Source: an uncultured Tateyamaria sp. (GTDB taxonomy: Bacteria; Pseudomonadota; Alphaproteobacteria; Rhodobacterales; Rhodobacteraceae). Taken from it: a stretch of 64,000 nt of DNA. Position numbers and translations under genes: made by a program. Shown piece by piece: positions 9,239 through 17,148 of this stretch; position 1 is the first letter of the stretch; each line of letters opens with the position of its first letter. The stretch is taken from the NCBI RefSeq assembly GCF_947487805.1, contig NZ_CANKXW010000005.1, forward strand, positions 265,535 to 329,534, read 5' to 3'. The notes beneath the pieces were generated by a model. That model did no database searches. It was not told where the DNA came from and saw nothing but the letters and a program-made list of their open reading frames with translations.

Positions 9239-10836
9239 TGTCGCAAACCCGGCCCCTTGGCGCGCAAATTTCCCACATGCTGAAGGATCGGGGGGTCGAT
9301 ACGATTTTCGGCATTCCGGGCGTGCACAATCAGGAAATGTACCGCGGGATCGAAGAGGCGGGGATCACCCATGTGCTGGCGCGGCACGAACAGGGGGCCG
9401 GGTTCATGGCCGATGGCTATGCGCGCGCGACGGGCAAGCCGGGGGTGGCCTATGTGATCACCGGGCCGGGGGTGTGCAACATCATGACGCCGATGGGGCA
9501 AGCCTATTCCGACAGCGTGCCGATGCTGGTGATTTCGTCCTGCCTCGACGAGGTGGCGGCGACACGGGGGCAGTTGCACCAGATGAAGGACCAGCGCGCG
9601 GCGGCAGGGACCGTGTGCGACTGGTCCGAAGAGGCGCGCACGGCCGCCGCGGCCTATCAGCTGGTGGACCGGGCGTTGGTGGAGTTTTCGACGCGCCGCG
9701 CACGGCCCAAACATATTCAGGTGCCGATTGCACAGCTGGAGGCGGAGGCGGCGCCTGCAGTGCCGCGTGGGTCCGAAGGCGCAGGTGCAGAGCGTTTGCC
9801 CATCGACCCCGCGCAACTGGACGGCGTCGCGCAGCGTTTGATGACGGCGACGCGTCCGCTGATCGTCTTTGGCGGGGGTGTGGCTGTCGATGGACTAGAG
9901 CGCGCCGTTGCCGAGGTGCTGGAGACATGCCGGGCGGCGGCGTTCACGACCTATGCCGGGCGCGGCCTTGTGGCGGCGGACTATCCCTTGCGGCTTGGCG
10001 CGACGCTCGCGCGCCCCGACAGTGCCAAGCTGCTGGAGGCGAGCGATTGTGTCCTGTTCATCGGCACGGATCTGTCCGAGGGGGACCTGTGGCGCGCAGA
10101 GCCGGGGCACCGTCCGGGAGCCATCCATATCAACACGGATCCCGAGGTTCTGGCGCGCGCGCATCCGCAGGACATGCGGTTGTTGACGGACGGGGTCGAA
10201 GCGATTGCCTATTTGGCGGAGCATCTGAGCGGGGAGGCCGCAGCTGGCTGGTCGGCGGATGTTATTGCGGGCTATCGCGACCGCTGGCGCGCCGAGGTGG
10301 ATGCGGAGCGTCCGGGGATTGTGCCCGTCTGTGATGCGCTGCGTGCCTGCCTGCCGGAAGGCACCATGATCTATTCGGACATGACGCAGCTGGCCTATAC
10401 CGCCAAGGAGGTCTGGGACATGGACCGCCCCGGCCACTGGCATCACCCGACAGGGTTCGGCACGCTGGGCTATGCCACACCTGCGGCCATCGGCGGTGCT
10501 GTCGCGCGCAAGGGATTGCCGACGGTGGCGATCATCGGGGATTACGGGTTTCACTATACGATGGCGGAATTGGGCGTGGCGGTGGAACTGGGCCTGCCAC
10601 TGCCGATCATCCTGTGGGACAACACCAAGCTGGGCGAGATCGAGGACAGCATGATCCGTGCGCAGATCGCGCCCAATGCGGTGGTGGCGCACAACCCTGA
10701 TTTCTGCAAGTTGGCAGAGGCCTTTGGTGCCCATGCGGCAGCGCCCAAAACGCTGGCCGAGATGCAGGAAACCGTCCGCGCCGCATTTGGCGCAGACGGT
10801 CCGACCTTGGTCTACCTCACCCCAGACATCCTGTGA
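9238..10836 (+). CDS. ThDP-dependent enzyme, acetolactate synthase-like (possibly 5-guanidino-2-oxopentanoate decarboxylase)
   Basis: 532 residues with the three-domain ThDP fold. The Pyr domain has the activating glutamate in LARHEQGAGFMADGYAR (~residue 50), the middle domain runs ~190-320, and the PP domain holds the cofactor motif GDYGFHYTMAELGVAVELG followed by WDN in place of the usual NN. The overall look (short, GDY rather than GDG, no FAD-specific arginine segment I can recognise) is nearer to AruI-type 2-keto acid decarboxylases than to IlvB. Substrate is inferred only. Translation is coupled to trkH. Confidence 0.75.
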   Translation: MSQTRPLGAQISHMLKDRGVDTIFGIPGVHNQEMYRGIEEAGITHVLARHEQGAGFMADGYARATGKPGVAYVITGPGVCNIMTPMGQAYSDSVPMLVISSCLDEVAATRGQLHQMKDQRAAAGTVCDWSEEARTAAAAYQLVDRALVEFSTRRARPKHIQVPIAQLEAEAAPAVPRGSEGAGAERLPIDPAQLDGVAQRLMTATRPLIVFGGGVAVDGLERAVAEVLETCRAAAFTTYAGRGLVAADYPLRLGATLARPDSAKLLEASDCVLFIGTDLSEGDLWRAEPGHRPGAIHINTDPEVLARAHPQDMRLLTDGVEAIAYLAEHLSGEAAAGWSADVIAGYRDRWRAEVDAERPGIVPVCDALRACLPEGTMIYSDMTQLAYTAKEVWDMDRPGHWHHPTGFGTLGYATPAAIGGAVARKGLPTVAIIGDYGFHYTMAELGVAVELGLPLPIILWDNTKLGEIEDSMIRAQIAPNAVVAHNPDFCKLAEAFGAHAAAPKTLAEMQETVRAAFGADGPTLVYLTPDIL

Positions 10837-10849
10837 TGACGGAGTACGC

Positions 10850-11125
10850 TTACATTTTTGAGCCTTCGGCCCGGTAGATACCGCCCCATGTGGTGCCTGC
10901 GATATAGCTTGGGCAGCCCTTTTTGCGGGTGTTGATGATGAGGAACCACATGGTTTCGCCCGGACGGCCCGCACGGCTGTATTCACAGCCCAGCGGATGC
11001 ACCCACCATTGGCCCTGATAGGACACGGGCGGCTTGACAACTGCGGCGCTGGCGGGGGCCGCGAGGCCCATGACCATGCCGACGGTTGCGACCATTGCGG
11101 TGGATTTGAGAATAAACTTGAACAT
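10850..11125 (-). CDS. Small secreted protein of unknown function
   Basis: 91 residues with a clean Sec signal peptide (MFKFILKSTAMVATVGMVMGLAAPASA, cut after ASA). The mature ~64 residues contain QGQWWVHPLGCEYSRAGRPGE and a second cysteine, so one disulfide is possible. It resembles small exported proteins seen in Rhodobacteraceae, but I know of no function. It ends 13 bases from the convergent ThDP gene. A strong inverted repeat lies ~65 bases upstream of its start. Confidence 0.7.
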   Translation of the reverse strand: MFKFILKSTAMVATVGMVMGLAAPASAAVVKPPVSYQGQWWVHPLGCEYSRAGRPGETMWFLIINTRKKGCPSYIAGTTWGGIYRAEGSKM

Positions 11126-11188
11126 GACACACTCCGATCACTGATGACGTTGACAGCGCTCCCACGCCTCGGTGTCACAATGGTCTTT

Positions 11189-11215
11189 TGGCCGTTAACA
11201 GCGGGCTAACGGCCA
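11189..11215. repeat. Inverted repeat between pseudoprotease and small secreted protein genes
   Basis: TGGCCGTTA (11189-11197) and TAACGGCCA (11207-11215) are perfect 9-base arms around a 9-base spacer. No T-run follows on the minus strand, so it may be an operator for the gene starting at 11125 rather than a terminator for the gene ending at 11250. It also contains TTAA-N7-CTAA, one base off a CtrA site. Confidence 0.5.
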
Positions 11216-11249
11216 GCGGTGTCTTGCGCCGGATTTTAACGAATTGCCG

Positions 11250-12974
11250 TCAATCCCAGCAGCTGACCAGCACGGTCATGCCTGTGGCTTCGCCTGTGAG
11301 GTCGATGGGGTCAATCGGCGTGCTGCTGTTGGTGATACCGGCGGCCATGCCGGCCTGTGCCAGCACATCCTGTAGAGCCTCGCGGTCGAGGGCAAAGCGC
11401 ACACCCGCAGGCAGGGCGCGCCCCGACTGCGTTTCTGGCAGGAGCATGCCAAGCACACCGCCCCCGGCGTCCAGTACCGGGCCACCGGCATCGCCGGGCA
11501 GCGTATCCATCGCGATGCGGGCCAGGTCCGGTTCGCCCGCCAGCCCCTTGAGATCGTTGAGCGTGCCAAAGGTCATCGACGGCGCGCCCAGCACCCCTTC
11601 GAAGCTGTAGCCCGCGGCGGCGACCTCGGAGTTCAGGCGCGGCGCGCGGTCGCTGAACCGGGCGACGGCCAGCGGATCAAGCGCGGTCTTGGGTTTGAGC
11701 ACGGCGGCACCGCGCGCGGCATCGACGACCGTCAGCTCGGCTTCTGTTTCGGTGTCCAGTGTCAGGCGGGTACAGTTCTGCACCGCTTCGGCGGTGGTGA
11801 TGACCGTGCCACGCCGATCCACGAAAAAGCCCGACCGCGACAGGCGCGGTTTGCGCACTTGCAGACCCGCCACCAGATCGATGGCCTGTTCGCCCGTGCT
11901 GGCCTCGGGCGGGATCACGCCTGCGAGGCGGGTAAAGCTCTGCTCCATCTGGTCGATCAGGCGGGTGCGGCGTTCCTCGTCGCCGCTGGGCCACACGAGG
12001 GTAAACCCCTTGATCATGCCATCCTCAAGAGCGACGCGGGTTTCGGAGACGCGGTTGGCGTCCTCGCCCACCAGCACGAACGAGCTGTTCTTGCGGTCGC
12101 GCGGGCCGTCCAGCGGCACCACGTCCAGCGTCTGCATGATGTCATAGAGGCCAAAGAGCGTGGTCTGGTCGCCTGCCTGGCTGATCAGCAGGACGGTCGC
12201 GTCGATATCGCCTGATCGGGTGTAATGGGCGAAGGGGTATTCGTATTTCTCGAAGCTGACGACATTTGTGGGCAGCAGCATTTCGATGCCTGCGGTGTCG
12301 TCGCGCACGGTGTCGAGGCCGAGACCATCAAGGACGGAGTTGTAATCCTGGAGCAGCACGGCGCGCTGTTTCGTCGTCAGGATGCCGGTGACGTCAAAGC
12401 CCTTGCGTTCCTGCCATGCGGCCATCGCGTTGCGTGTGCCACGGCCAAAGGCGCCGTCGATGCCGCCCTGGTAGGTGCCCGCCCATTGCAGCGCGACTTG
12501 CAGTGCCTCGCGTTCCGCGCGGGACAGTTCGCGTTCGCTACGCTGGGCCTGGGCGGGGGTTTCGTCGGCAGGTGGAGTTTCGATCACCGGGGCCGCCGGG
12601 GTGGCCGTTGCGGGCGCCTGCACCACGCCGCGGTCCAGCACGTTTGCACCCACGGGCCAGAACTGCTGGCGGAAGCTGGAGGGCAGGGCGATGTAGCTGT
12701 CGCGCGGGATCACGCCCTCGGCGCGGTAGACGCGCAGCACCTGTTCGGCGTCAGACCGGGCATAGGGGCCCAGCGCGATGCCATACCAGCCACCGCCCAG
12801 CGAAAATCCGTTCACATCAGGCAATTCGGCCGCATAGTCCTGCGCCCGCTGGGTTGCCGTGGCCAGGCTTGGCTGTGCTTCGACCTGGATCCACACGGTC
12901 TCTGTCTGGGCCCGCACGACCCCGACCGTCATGACCAGAACCGCCCACACCAGCGCCAGTTTTCTAATAATCAC
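11250..12974 (-). CDS. Exported SPOR-like / peptidoglycan-binding protein with degenerate trypsin-like domain
   Basis: 574 residues starting at GTG 12974 (SD GGGGAT), with a signal peptide ending at VVRAQ. Domains in order: a SPOR-like region (~25-100, WIQVEAQPSLATA, GWYGIALGPY), a proline/alanine linker, a peptidoglycan-binding helix bundle (~150-210, YQGGIDGAFGRGTRNAMAAWQ), a middle domain, and a chymotrypsin-fold C-terminus (~375-560). In the last, all three catalytic positions look replaced: Glu396 for histidine (TTAEAVQNC), Gly/Ala for aspartate (DAARGAAVL) and Ala496 for serine (PGDAGGPV). Likely a periplasmic binding or scaffold protein. Confidence 0.78.
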   Translation of the reverse strand: MIIRKLALVWAVLVMTVGVVRAQTETVWIQVEAQPSLATATQRAQDYAAELPDVNGFSLGGGWYGIALGPYARSDAEQVLRVYRAEGVIPRDSYIALPSSFRQQFWPVGANVLDRGVVQAPATATPAAPVIETPPADETPAQAQRSERELSRAEREALQVALQWAGTYQGGIDGAFGRGTRNAMAAWQERKGFDVTGILTTKQRAVLLQDYNSVLDGLGLDTVRDDTAGIEMLLPTNVVSFEKYEYPFAHYTRSGDIDATVLLISQAGDQTTLFGLYDIMQTLDVVPLDGPRDRKNSSFVLVGEDANRVSETRVALEDGMIKGFTLVWPSGDEERRTRLIDQMEQSFTRLAGVIPPEASTGEQAIDLVAGLQVRKPRLSRSGFFVDRRGTVITTAEAVQNCTRLTLDTETEAELTVVDAARGAAVLKPKTALDPLAVARFSDRAPRLNSEVAAAGYSFEGVLGAPSMTFGTLNDLKGLAGEPDLARIAMDTLPGDAGGPVLDAGGGVLGMLLPETQSGRALPAGVRFALDREALQDVLAQAGMAAGITNSSTPIDPIDLTGEATGMTVLVSCWD

Positions 12975-13144
12975 CCGACATCCCCTTGATTGGTCTTTGT
13001 GCCCATTTTTGTTCGGCCAAAGATAAGCAGGAAACCGCTGCAATGAAAATGGGGGAATACCTCCAAAAAGAGACCTCGCGCGCAATTGACCTCGTTCGGG
13101 GTGGGCCGTAGGAAAGGCGCGCATCTTCCAAAGGTCCGTGCCCC

Positions 13145-14086
13145 ATGTCCGACACCGTTTCGACCCCGCGTTCGTTTCAGGAAATCATCCTGCGGCTTCA
13201 GACATATTGGGCGACGAAGGGCTGCGCCATATTGCAGCCATATGACATGGAAGTGGGGGCGGGTACGTTCCACCCCGCGACGACCCTGCGGTCGCTGGGT
13301 GATCAGCCATGGGCCGCGGCCTATGTGCAGCCTTCGCGGCGGCCTACGGACGGGCGGTACGGTGAGAACCCCAACCGGCTCCAGCACTACTATCAGTACC
13401 AGGTGCTGATCAAACCCAGCCCGCCGGATCTGCAGGACCTGTACCTCGGCTCGCTCGAGGCGATCGGGGTGGATATGGCGCTGCACGATATCCGCTTTGT
13501 CGAGGATGACTGGGAAAGCCCGACGCTGGGCGCGTGGGGCCTTGGCTGGGAAGTGTGGTGCGACGGGATGGAAGTGTCGCAATTCACCTATTTCCAGCAG
13601 GTGGGCGGGCATGATTGCCACCCTGTCTCGGGCGAGCTGACCTATGGGCTCGAAAGGCTGGCGATGTATATCCTTGGCGTGGATCACGTCATGGACATGC
13701 CGTTTAACGACCCGCAAACGCCCATTCCGCTGACCTATGGCGACATCTTCAAGCAGACCGAAGAGGAATATGCCCGCTGGAATTTCGACGTGGCCAACAC
13801 CGACGTGCTGCTGCGCCAGTTCGAAGAGGCCGAGGCAGAATGCGAGAAGATCCTGAGCCAGGACCACGTCGACCCCAAGACCGGCAAGCGCATCGTCATG
13901 GCGCATCCGGCCTATGACCAGTGCATCAAGGCGTCGCACATGTTCAACCTGCTGGACGCGCGCGGCGTGATCTCTGTCACGGAACGGCAGGCCTATATCG
14001 GTCGCGTGCGGGCGCTGGCCAAACAATGTGCTGATGCGTTTGTGCAGACACGGGCCGGGGGTTGGACCCCGGAGGGCGCGGCATGA
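13145..14086 (+). CDS. glyQ: Glycyl-tRNA synthetase alpha subunit
   Basis: 313 residues, full length for GlyQ. Motifs include [36 protein letters not shown] N-terminus (positions ~10-40), [36 protein letters not shown] and [12 protein letters not shown]. The alpha subunit holds the class II active site and pairs with GlyS. Operon order is glyQ, VOC protein, DUF6446-type protein, glyS, with overlapping starts and stops. The two small genes inserted between the subunits look like a lineage feature of Rhodobacterales. Confidence 0.97.
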   Translation: MSDTVSTPRSFQEIILRLQTYWATKGCAILQPYDMEVGAGTFHPATTLRSLGDQPWAAAYVQPSRRPTDGRYGENPNRLQHYYQYQVLIKPSPPDLQDLYLGSLEAIGVDMALHDIRFVEDDWESPTLGAWGLGWEVWCDGMEVSQFTYFQQVGGHDCHPVSGELTYGLERLAMYILGVDHVMDMPFNDPQTPIPLTYGDIFKQTEEEYARWNFDVANTDVLLRQFEEAEAECEKILSQDHVDPKTGKRIVMAHPAYDQCIKASHMFNLLDARGVISVTERQAYIGRVRALAKQCADAFVQTRAGGWTPEGAA

Positions 14087-14439
14087 CTTACCTGAATGCG
14101 ACCCCTGTGTTGCGCGTCTCTGACTACCAACGGGCCAAGGCGTTTTACATGGACGTACTGGGGTTCGACGTGGTGAACGAGGCGGGGGAGCCGGTGACAG
14201 GCTTTGGCATTTTCGTGGCCGGTGGCGCGCGCGTCTTTCTGCACAGCTGGGAAGGGCCGGAGGCGGCCTGGGACGGGTGGCGCGGGTATTTCTACTGCCC
14301 CGATCTGGATGCGATGATCGCCAAGCTGACAACGCTAAAGCAGCCGTTCAAAGGCCCGGAAACCACATTCTACAACATGCGAGAAATCGAAGTGACCGAT
14401 CCGGACGGCAATGTCCTTTGCTTTGGGCAAGACGCATGA
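14083..14439 (+). CDS. VOC superfamily (glyoxalase/bleomycin-resistance-like) protein
   Basis: 118 residues with a start overlapping the glyQ stop (ATGA). The VOC fold is visible: [23 protein letters not shown] at the N-terminus and [17 protein letters not shown] at the C-terminus, the usual end of the second beta-alpha-beta-beta-beta unit. Metal-binding positions are not complete enough to assign glyoxalase I. Some VOC proteins bind bleomycin-type drugs or act as dioxygenases; function here is unknown. It is translationally coupled to both neighbours. Confidence 0.8.
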   Translation: MTYLNATPVLRVSDYQRAKAFYMDVLGFDVVNEAGEPVTGFGIFVAGGARVFLHSWEGPEAAWDGWRGYFYCPDLDAMIAKLTTLKQPFKGPETTFYNMREIEVTDPDGNVLCFGQDA

Positions 14440-14960
14440 GCGGAAAAATCATAGGAATTATCCTCTTGCTCACTGGCATCATCGCGGGCGCAGGTCTCTA
14501 TTACCTGCAAGTCTATGGCTTTTACGAGGACGTGGATTTTGACGTTCCGAACGAGATCGAAATGGTGTCGATTGTATCCGGCGTGCCCGAGCCGCTGCTC
14601 GTTCATGTATTGCAGGCCATCGACGCCGACAGCTCGCCGATCCGGTTCCGCGCCTGCTTCGAAACAGAGGCGTCGCTGGCCATGCTGACCGAGACCTTTG
14701 TCGGTCTCGAACCTGTGACACCGCGAAACGCGCCGCCCTGGTTCGAGTGCTTTAACGCCGAAGCGTTGGGCGCAGAGATTGAGGCGGGAACCGCGCTGAC
14801 TTTTCTCGGCCAGAAGAACGTGCATTTCGGCGTGGACCGGATTGTCGCGATCACCGAGGACGGGCGTGGCTATATCTGGCACGAGCTGAATGATTGCGGC
14901 GAAAAAGCCTATGACGGAACGATTGTGGGCGAAGAATGCCCGAGACGGGACACTGAATAA
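14436..14960 (+). CDS. Single-pass membrane protein, DUF6446-like
   Basis: 174 residues. An N-terminal helix (residues ~4-24, IIGIILLLTGIIAGAGLYYL) anchors a mainly periplasmic domain with two pairs of cysteines (RACFETE, WFECFNAE, NDCGEK, EECPRR). The protein starts inside the VOC gene stop (ATGA) and its own stop overlaps glyS (TAATG). It resembles Rhodobacterales proteins annotated DUF6446 and found in this same position. No function is known. Its placement between two synthetase subunits makes its level tied to GlyRS. Confidence 0.72.
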   Translation: MSGKIIGIILLLTGIIAGAGLYYLQVYGFYEDVDFDVPNEIEMVSIVSGVPEPLLVHVLQAIDADSSPIRFRACFETEASLAMLTETFVGLEPVTPRNAPPWFECFNAEALGAEIEAGTALTFLGQKNVHFGVDRIVAITEDGRGYIWHELNDCGEKAYDGTIVGEECPRRDTE

Positions 14961-17008
14961 TGCCTGACCTGCTGATCGAACTCTTTTCCGAAGAAATCCC
15001 CGCGCGGATGCAGAAACGTGCCGGTGAGGATCTGCAAAAGCGGATCACGGATGGTCTGGTAGAGGCGGGGCTGACCTATGCCTCGGCGGCGGCGTTCACC
15101 ACGCCGCGGCGGTTGTGCCTGACGGTCGAGGGCGTGGTGGGCGAATCGCCCACCCTACGTGAAGAGCGCAAGGGGCCGCGTGCCGACGCGCCGGAAAAGG
15201 CGATCGAAGGGTTCCTGCGCGGCGCGGGCCTGACCCGTGATCAGGTCGTGACGCGGCCCACGCCCAAGGGCAATGTGTTGTTCGCGGTGATTGAAAAACC
15301 GGGCCGCCCTGCGGCGGACATCATCGCCGAAGTATTGGCGCAGACGGTGCGCGATTTCCCTTGGCCCAAGTCGATGCGCTGGGGCAGCGGCGCGTTGAAA
15401 TGGGTGCGCCCGTTGCAGTCGATCCTGTGCATCCTTGCCGACGAGGCAGGCGCGCAGGTCGTGCCGGGTGACGTGGACGGCATCGCCTTTGGCGACACGA
15501 CCGAAGGCCACCGTTTCATGGCGCCGGGCCGATTTTCGGTCACGTCTTTCGAGGATTACGAGGCAAAACTGAAGCGATCCTTTGTGGTGCTGGACAGCCA
15601 GGCGCGGGCTGAGACCATCTGGCATGATGCGACCAATGCGGCCTTTGCCTCTGGGCTTGGGGTGGTCGAAGATGCGGGCCTGCTGGCCGAAGTTGCGGGT
15701 CTGGTGGAATGGCCCGTGGTGCTGATGGGGGAAATTGGGAGCGATTTTCTGGACTTGCCAGCCGAGGTTCTGCAAACCTCGATGAAAGAGCATCAGAAGT
15801 TCTTTTCTGTAAGAAATCCCAAGAGTGGTCAGATCGAACGGTTTGTCACCGTGGCCAACCGCGAGACGGCGGACAATGGCGCGACCATTCTTGCGGGCAA
15901 CGAAAAGGTGCTGAGCGCGCGATTGGCGGATGCAAAGTTCTTCTGGGAAAACGACCTGCGCGTGGCCAAGTCGGACATGAGCATCTGGACGCAAGCGCTT
16001 GAAAACGTGACGTTCCACAACAGGCTTGGATCGCAAGCCGACCGGATCGGGCGCATTGCAGCGCTGGCGCGTGACCTGGCGCCCGTGGTCGGCGCGGATG
16101 CAGACATGGCCGAAGAGGCCGCACGACTGGCCAAGGCGGATCTGAGCTCTGAAATGGTTTATGAATTCCCCGAACTTCAAGGGCTTATGGGGCGCTATTA
16201 CATCGAAGCATCAGGCCGCGATGCGGCCATTGCGGCGGCGGCAGAGGATCACTATTCGCCCCTTGGCCCCTCGGACAAGGTGCCGACCGCGCCGGTCTCT
16301 GTCGCCGTGGCGCTGGCGGACAAGCTGGACACGCTGACAGGCTTCTGGGCGATTGATGAAAAACCCACCGGGTCAAAGGATCCCTTTGCCCTGCGCCGTG
16401 CGGCGCTGGGGGTGATCCGGTTGATTTTGGACAACGGGCTGACACTGCCGTTGGGCGGGACCTTTGGCCCACACGCGTGGTCCGACAACCTGCTGGCCTT
16501 CTTCCACGACCGGTTGAAAGTTTATCTCCGCGATCAGGGCATTCGTCATGACGTCATTGATGCGTGCATCGCGATGGAGGGCAACGATGATCTCACGCTC
16601 TTGGTCAACCGTGCGCGAGCGCTTTCCGCGACGCTGGCCACGGATGACGGCGAAAACCTGATCCAGGGGTTCAAGCGCGCCAACAACATCCTAAGCCAGG
16701 CCGAGGCGGCGGACGGGGTGGAATATTCCTTTGGCGCGGACCGGAAATACGCAGAAACAGACGAGGAACGCGCACTCTTTGACGCGTTGGATCAGGCGGA
16801 TGCCCGAATTGTGCCCGCTATGGACGCACAGGATTTCGCGACTGCCATGGCCGCGATGGCAGCGCTGCGCGGTCCGATCGATGCGTTTTTCGAAGCGGTG
16901 CAGATCAACACGGACGCGCAAACCGTGCGCCGCAACCGTCTGAACCTGCTCAGCCGCATCCGGACGCTGTGCCTATCCGTGGCGGACCTGTCCAAGATCG
17001 ACGGATAA
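14960..17008 (+). CDS. glyS: Glycyl-tRNA synthetase beta subunit
   Basis: 682 residues, typical length. The start MPDLLIELFSEEIPARMQ is diagnostic, as are TPRRLCLTVEG, FPWPKSMRWG, VLQTSMKEHQKFF, NKVLSARLADAKFFWE-type sequence (NEKVLSARLADAKFFWENDL), and KVPTAPVSVAVALADKLDTL, the HD-like region. The C-terminal ~100 residues form the anticodon-binding helical domain ending NRLNLLSRI. GlyS recognises the tRNA while GlyQ forms glycyl adenylate. It overlaps the preceding gene by one base. Confidence 0.97.
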   Translation: MPDLLIELFSEEIPARMQKRAGEDLQKRITDGLVEAGLTYASAAAFTTPRRLCLTVEGVVGESPTLREERKGPRADAPEKAIEGFLRGAGLTRDQVVTRPTPKGNVLFAVIEKPGRPAADIIAEVLAQTVRDFPWPKSMRWGSGALKWVRPLQSILCILADEAGAQVVPGDVDGIAFGDTTEGHRFMAPGRFSVTSFEDYEAKLKRSFVVLDSQARAETIWHDATNAAFASGLGVVEDAGLLAEVAGLVEWPVVLMGEIGSDFLDLPAEVLQTSMKEHQKFFSVRNPKSGQIERFVTVANRETADNGATILAGNEKVLSARLADAKFFWENDLRVAKSDMSIWTQALENVTFHNRLGSQADRIGRIAALARDLAPVVGADADMAEEAARLAKADLSSEMVYEFPELQGLMGRYYIEASGRDAAIAAAAEDHYSPLGPSDKVPTAPVSVAVALADKLDTLTGFWAIDEKPTGSKDPFALRRAALGVIRLILDNGLTLPLGGTFGPHAWSDNLLAFFHDRLKVYLRDQGIRHDVIDACIAMEGNDDLTLLVNRARALSATLATDDGENLIQGFKRANNILSQAEAADGVEYSFGADRKYAETDEERALFDALDQADARIVPAMDAQDFATAMAAMAALRGPIDAFFEAVQINTDAQTVRRNRLNLLSRIRTLCLSVADLSKIDG

Positions 17009-17021
17009 CCCCTTCCTTTCG

Positions 17022-17072
17022 CTGCAAATACCTCGGGGGAGTCGCGGCACGCGACGGGGGCGGCGCCCCCTG
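17022..17072. repeat. REP-like palindromic element after glyS
   Basis: CTGCAAATACCTCGGGGGAG is followed by two hairpins, GTCGC/GCGAC (17041-17055) and GGGGGC/GCCCCC (17056-17070). The same type of intergenic string is familiar from Rhodobacterales genomes, where it recurs downstream of genes. I see only one copy in this window. It may also end glyS transcription. Confidence 0.5.
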
Positions 17073-17148
17073 ACCCGTGACGAACCTGACATCAACACTT
17101 GTCACGTCAATGCGACAGTCTATGCTGCGCCGCGAGAGGAACGCCGCA

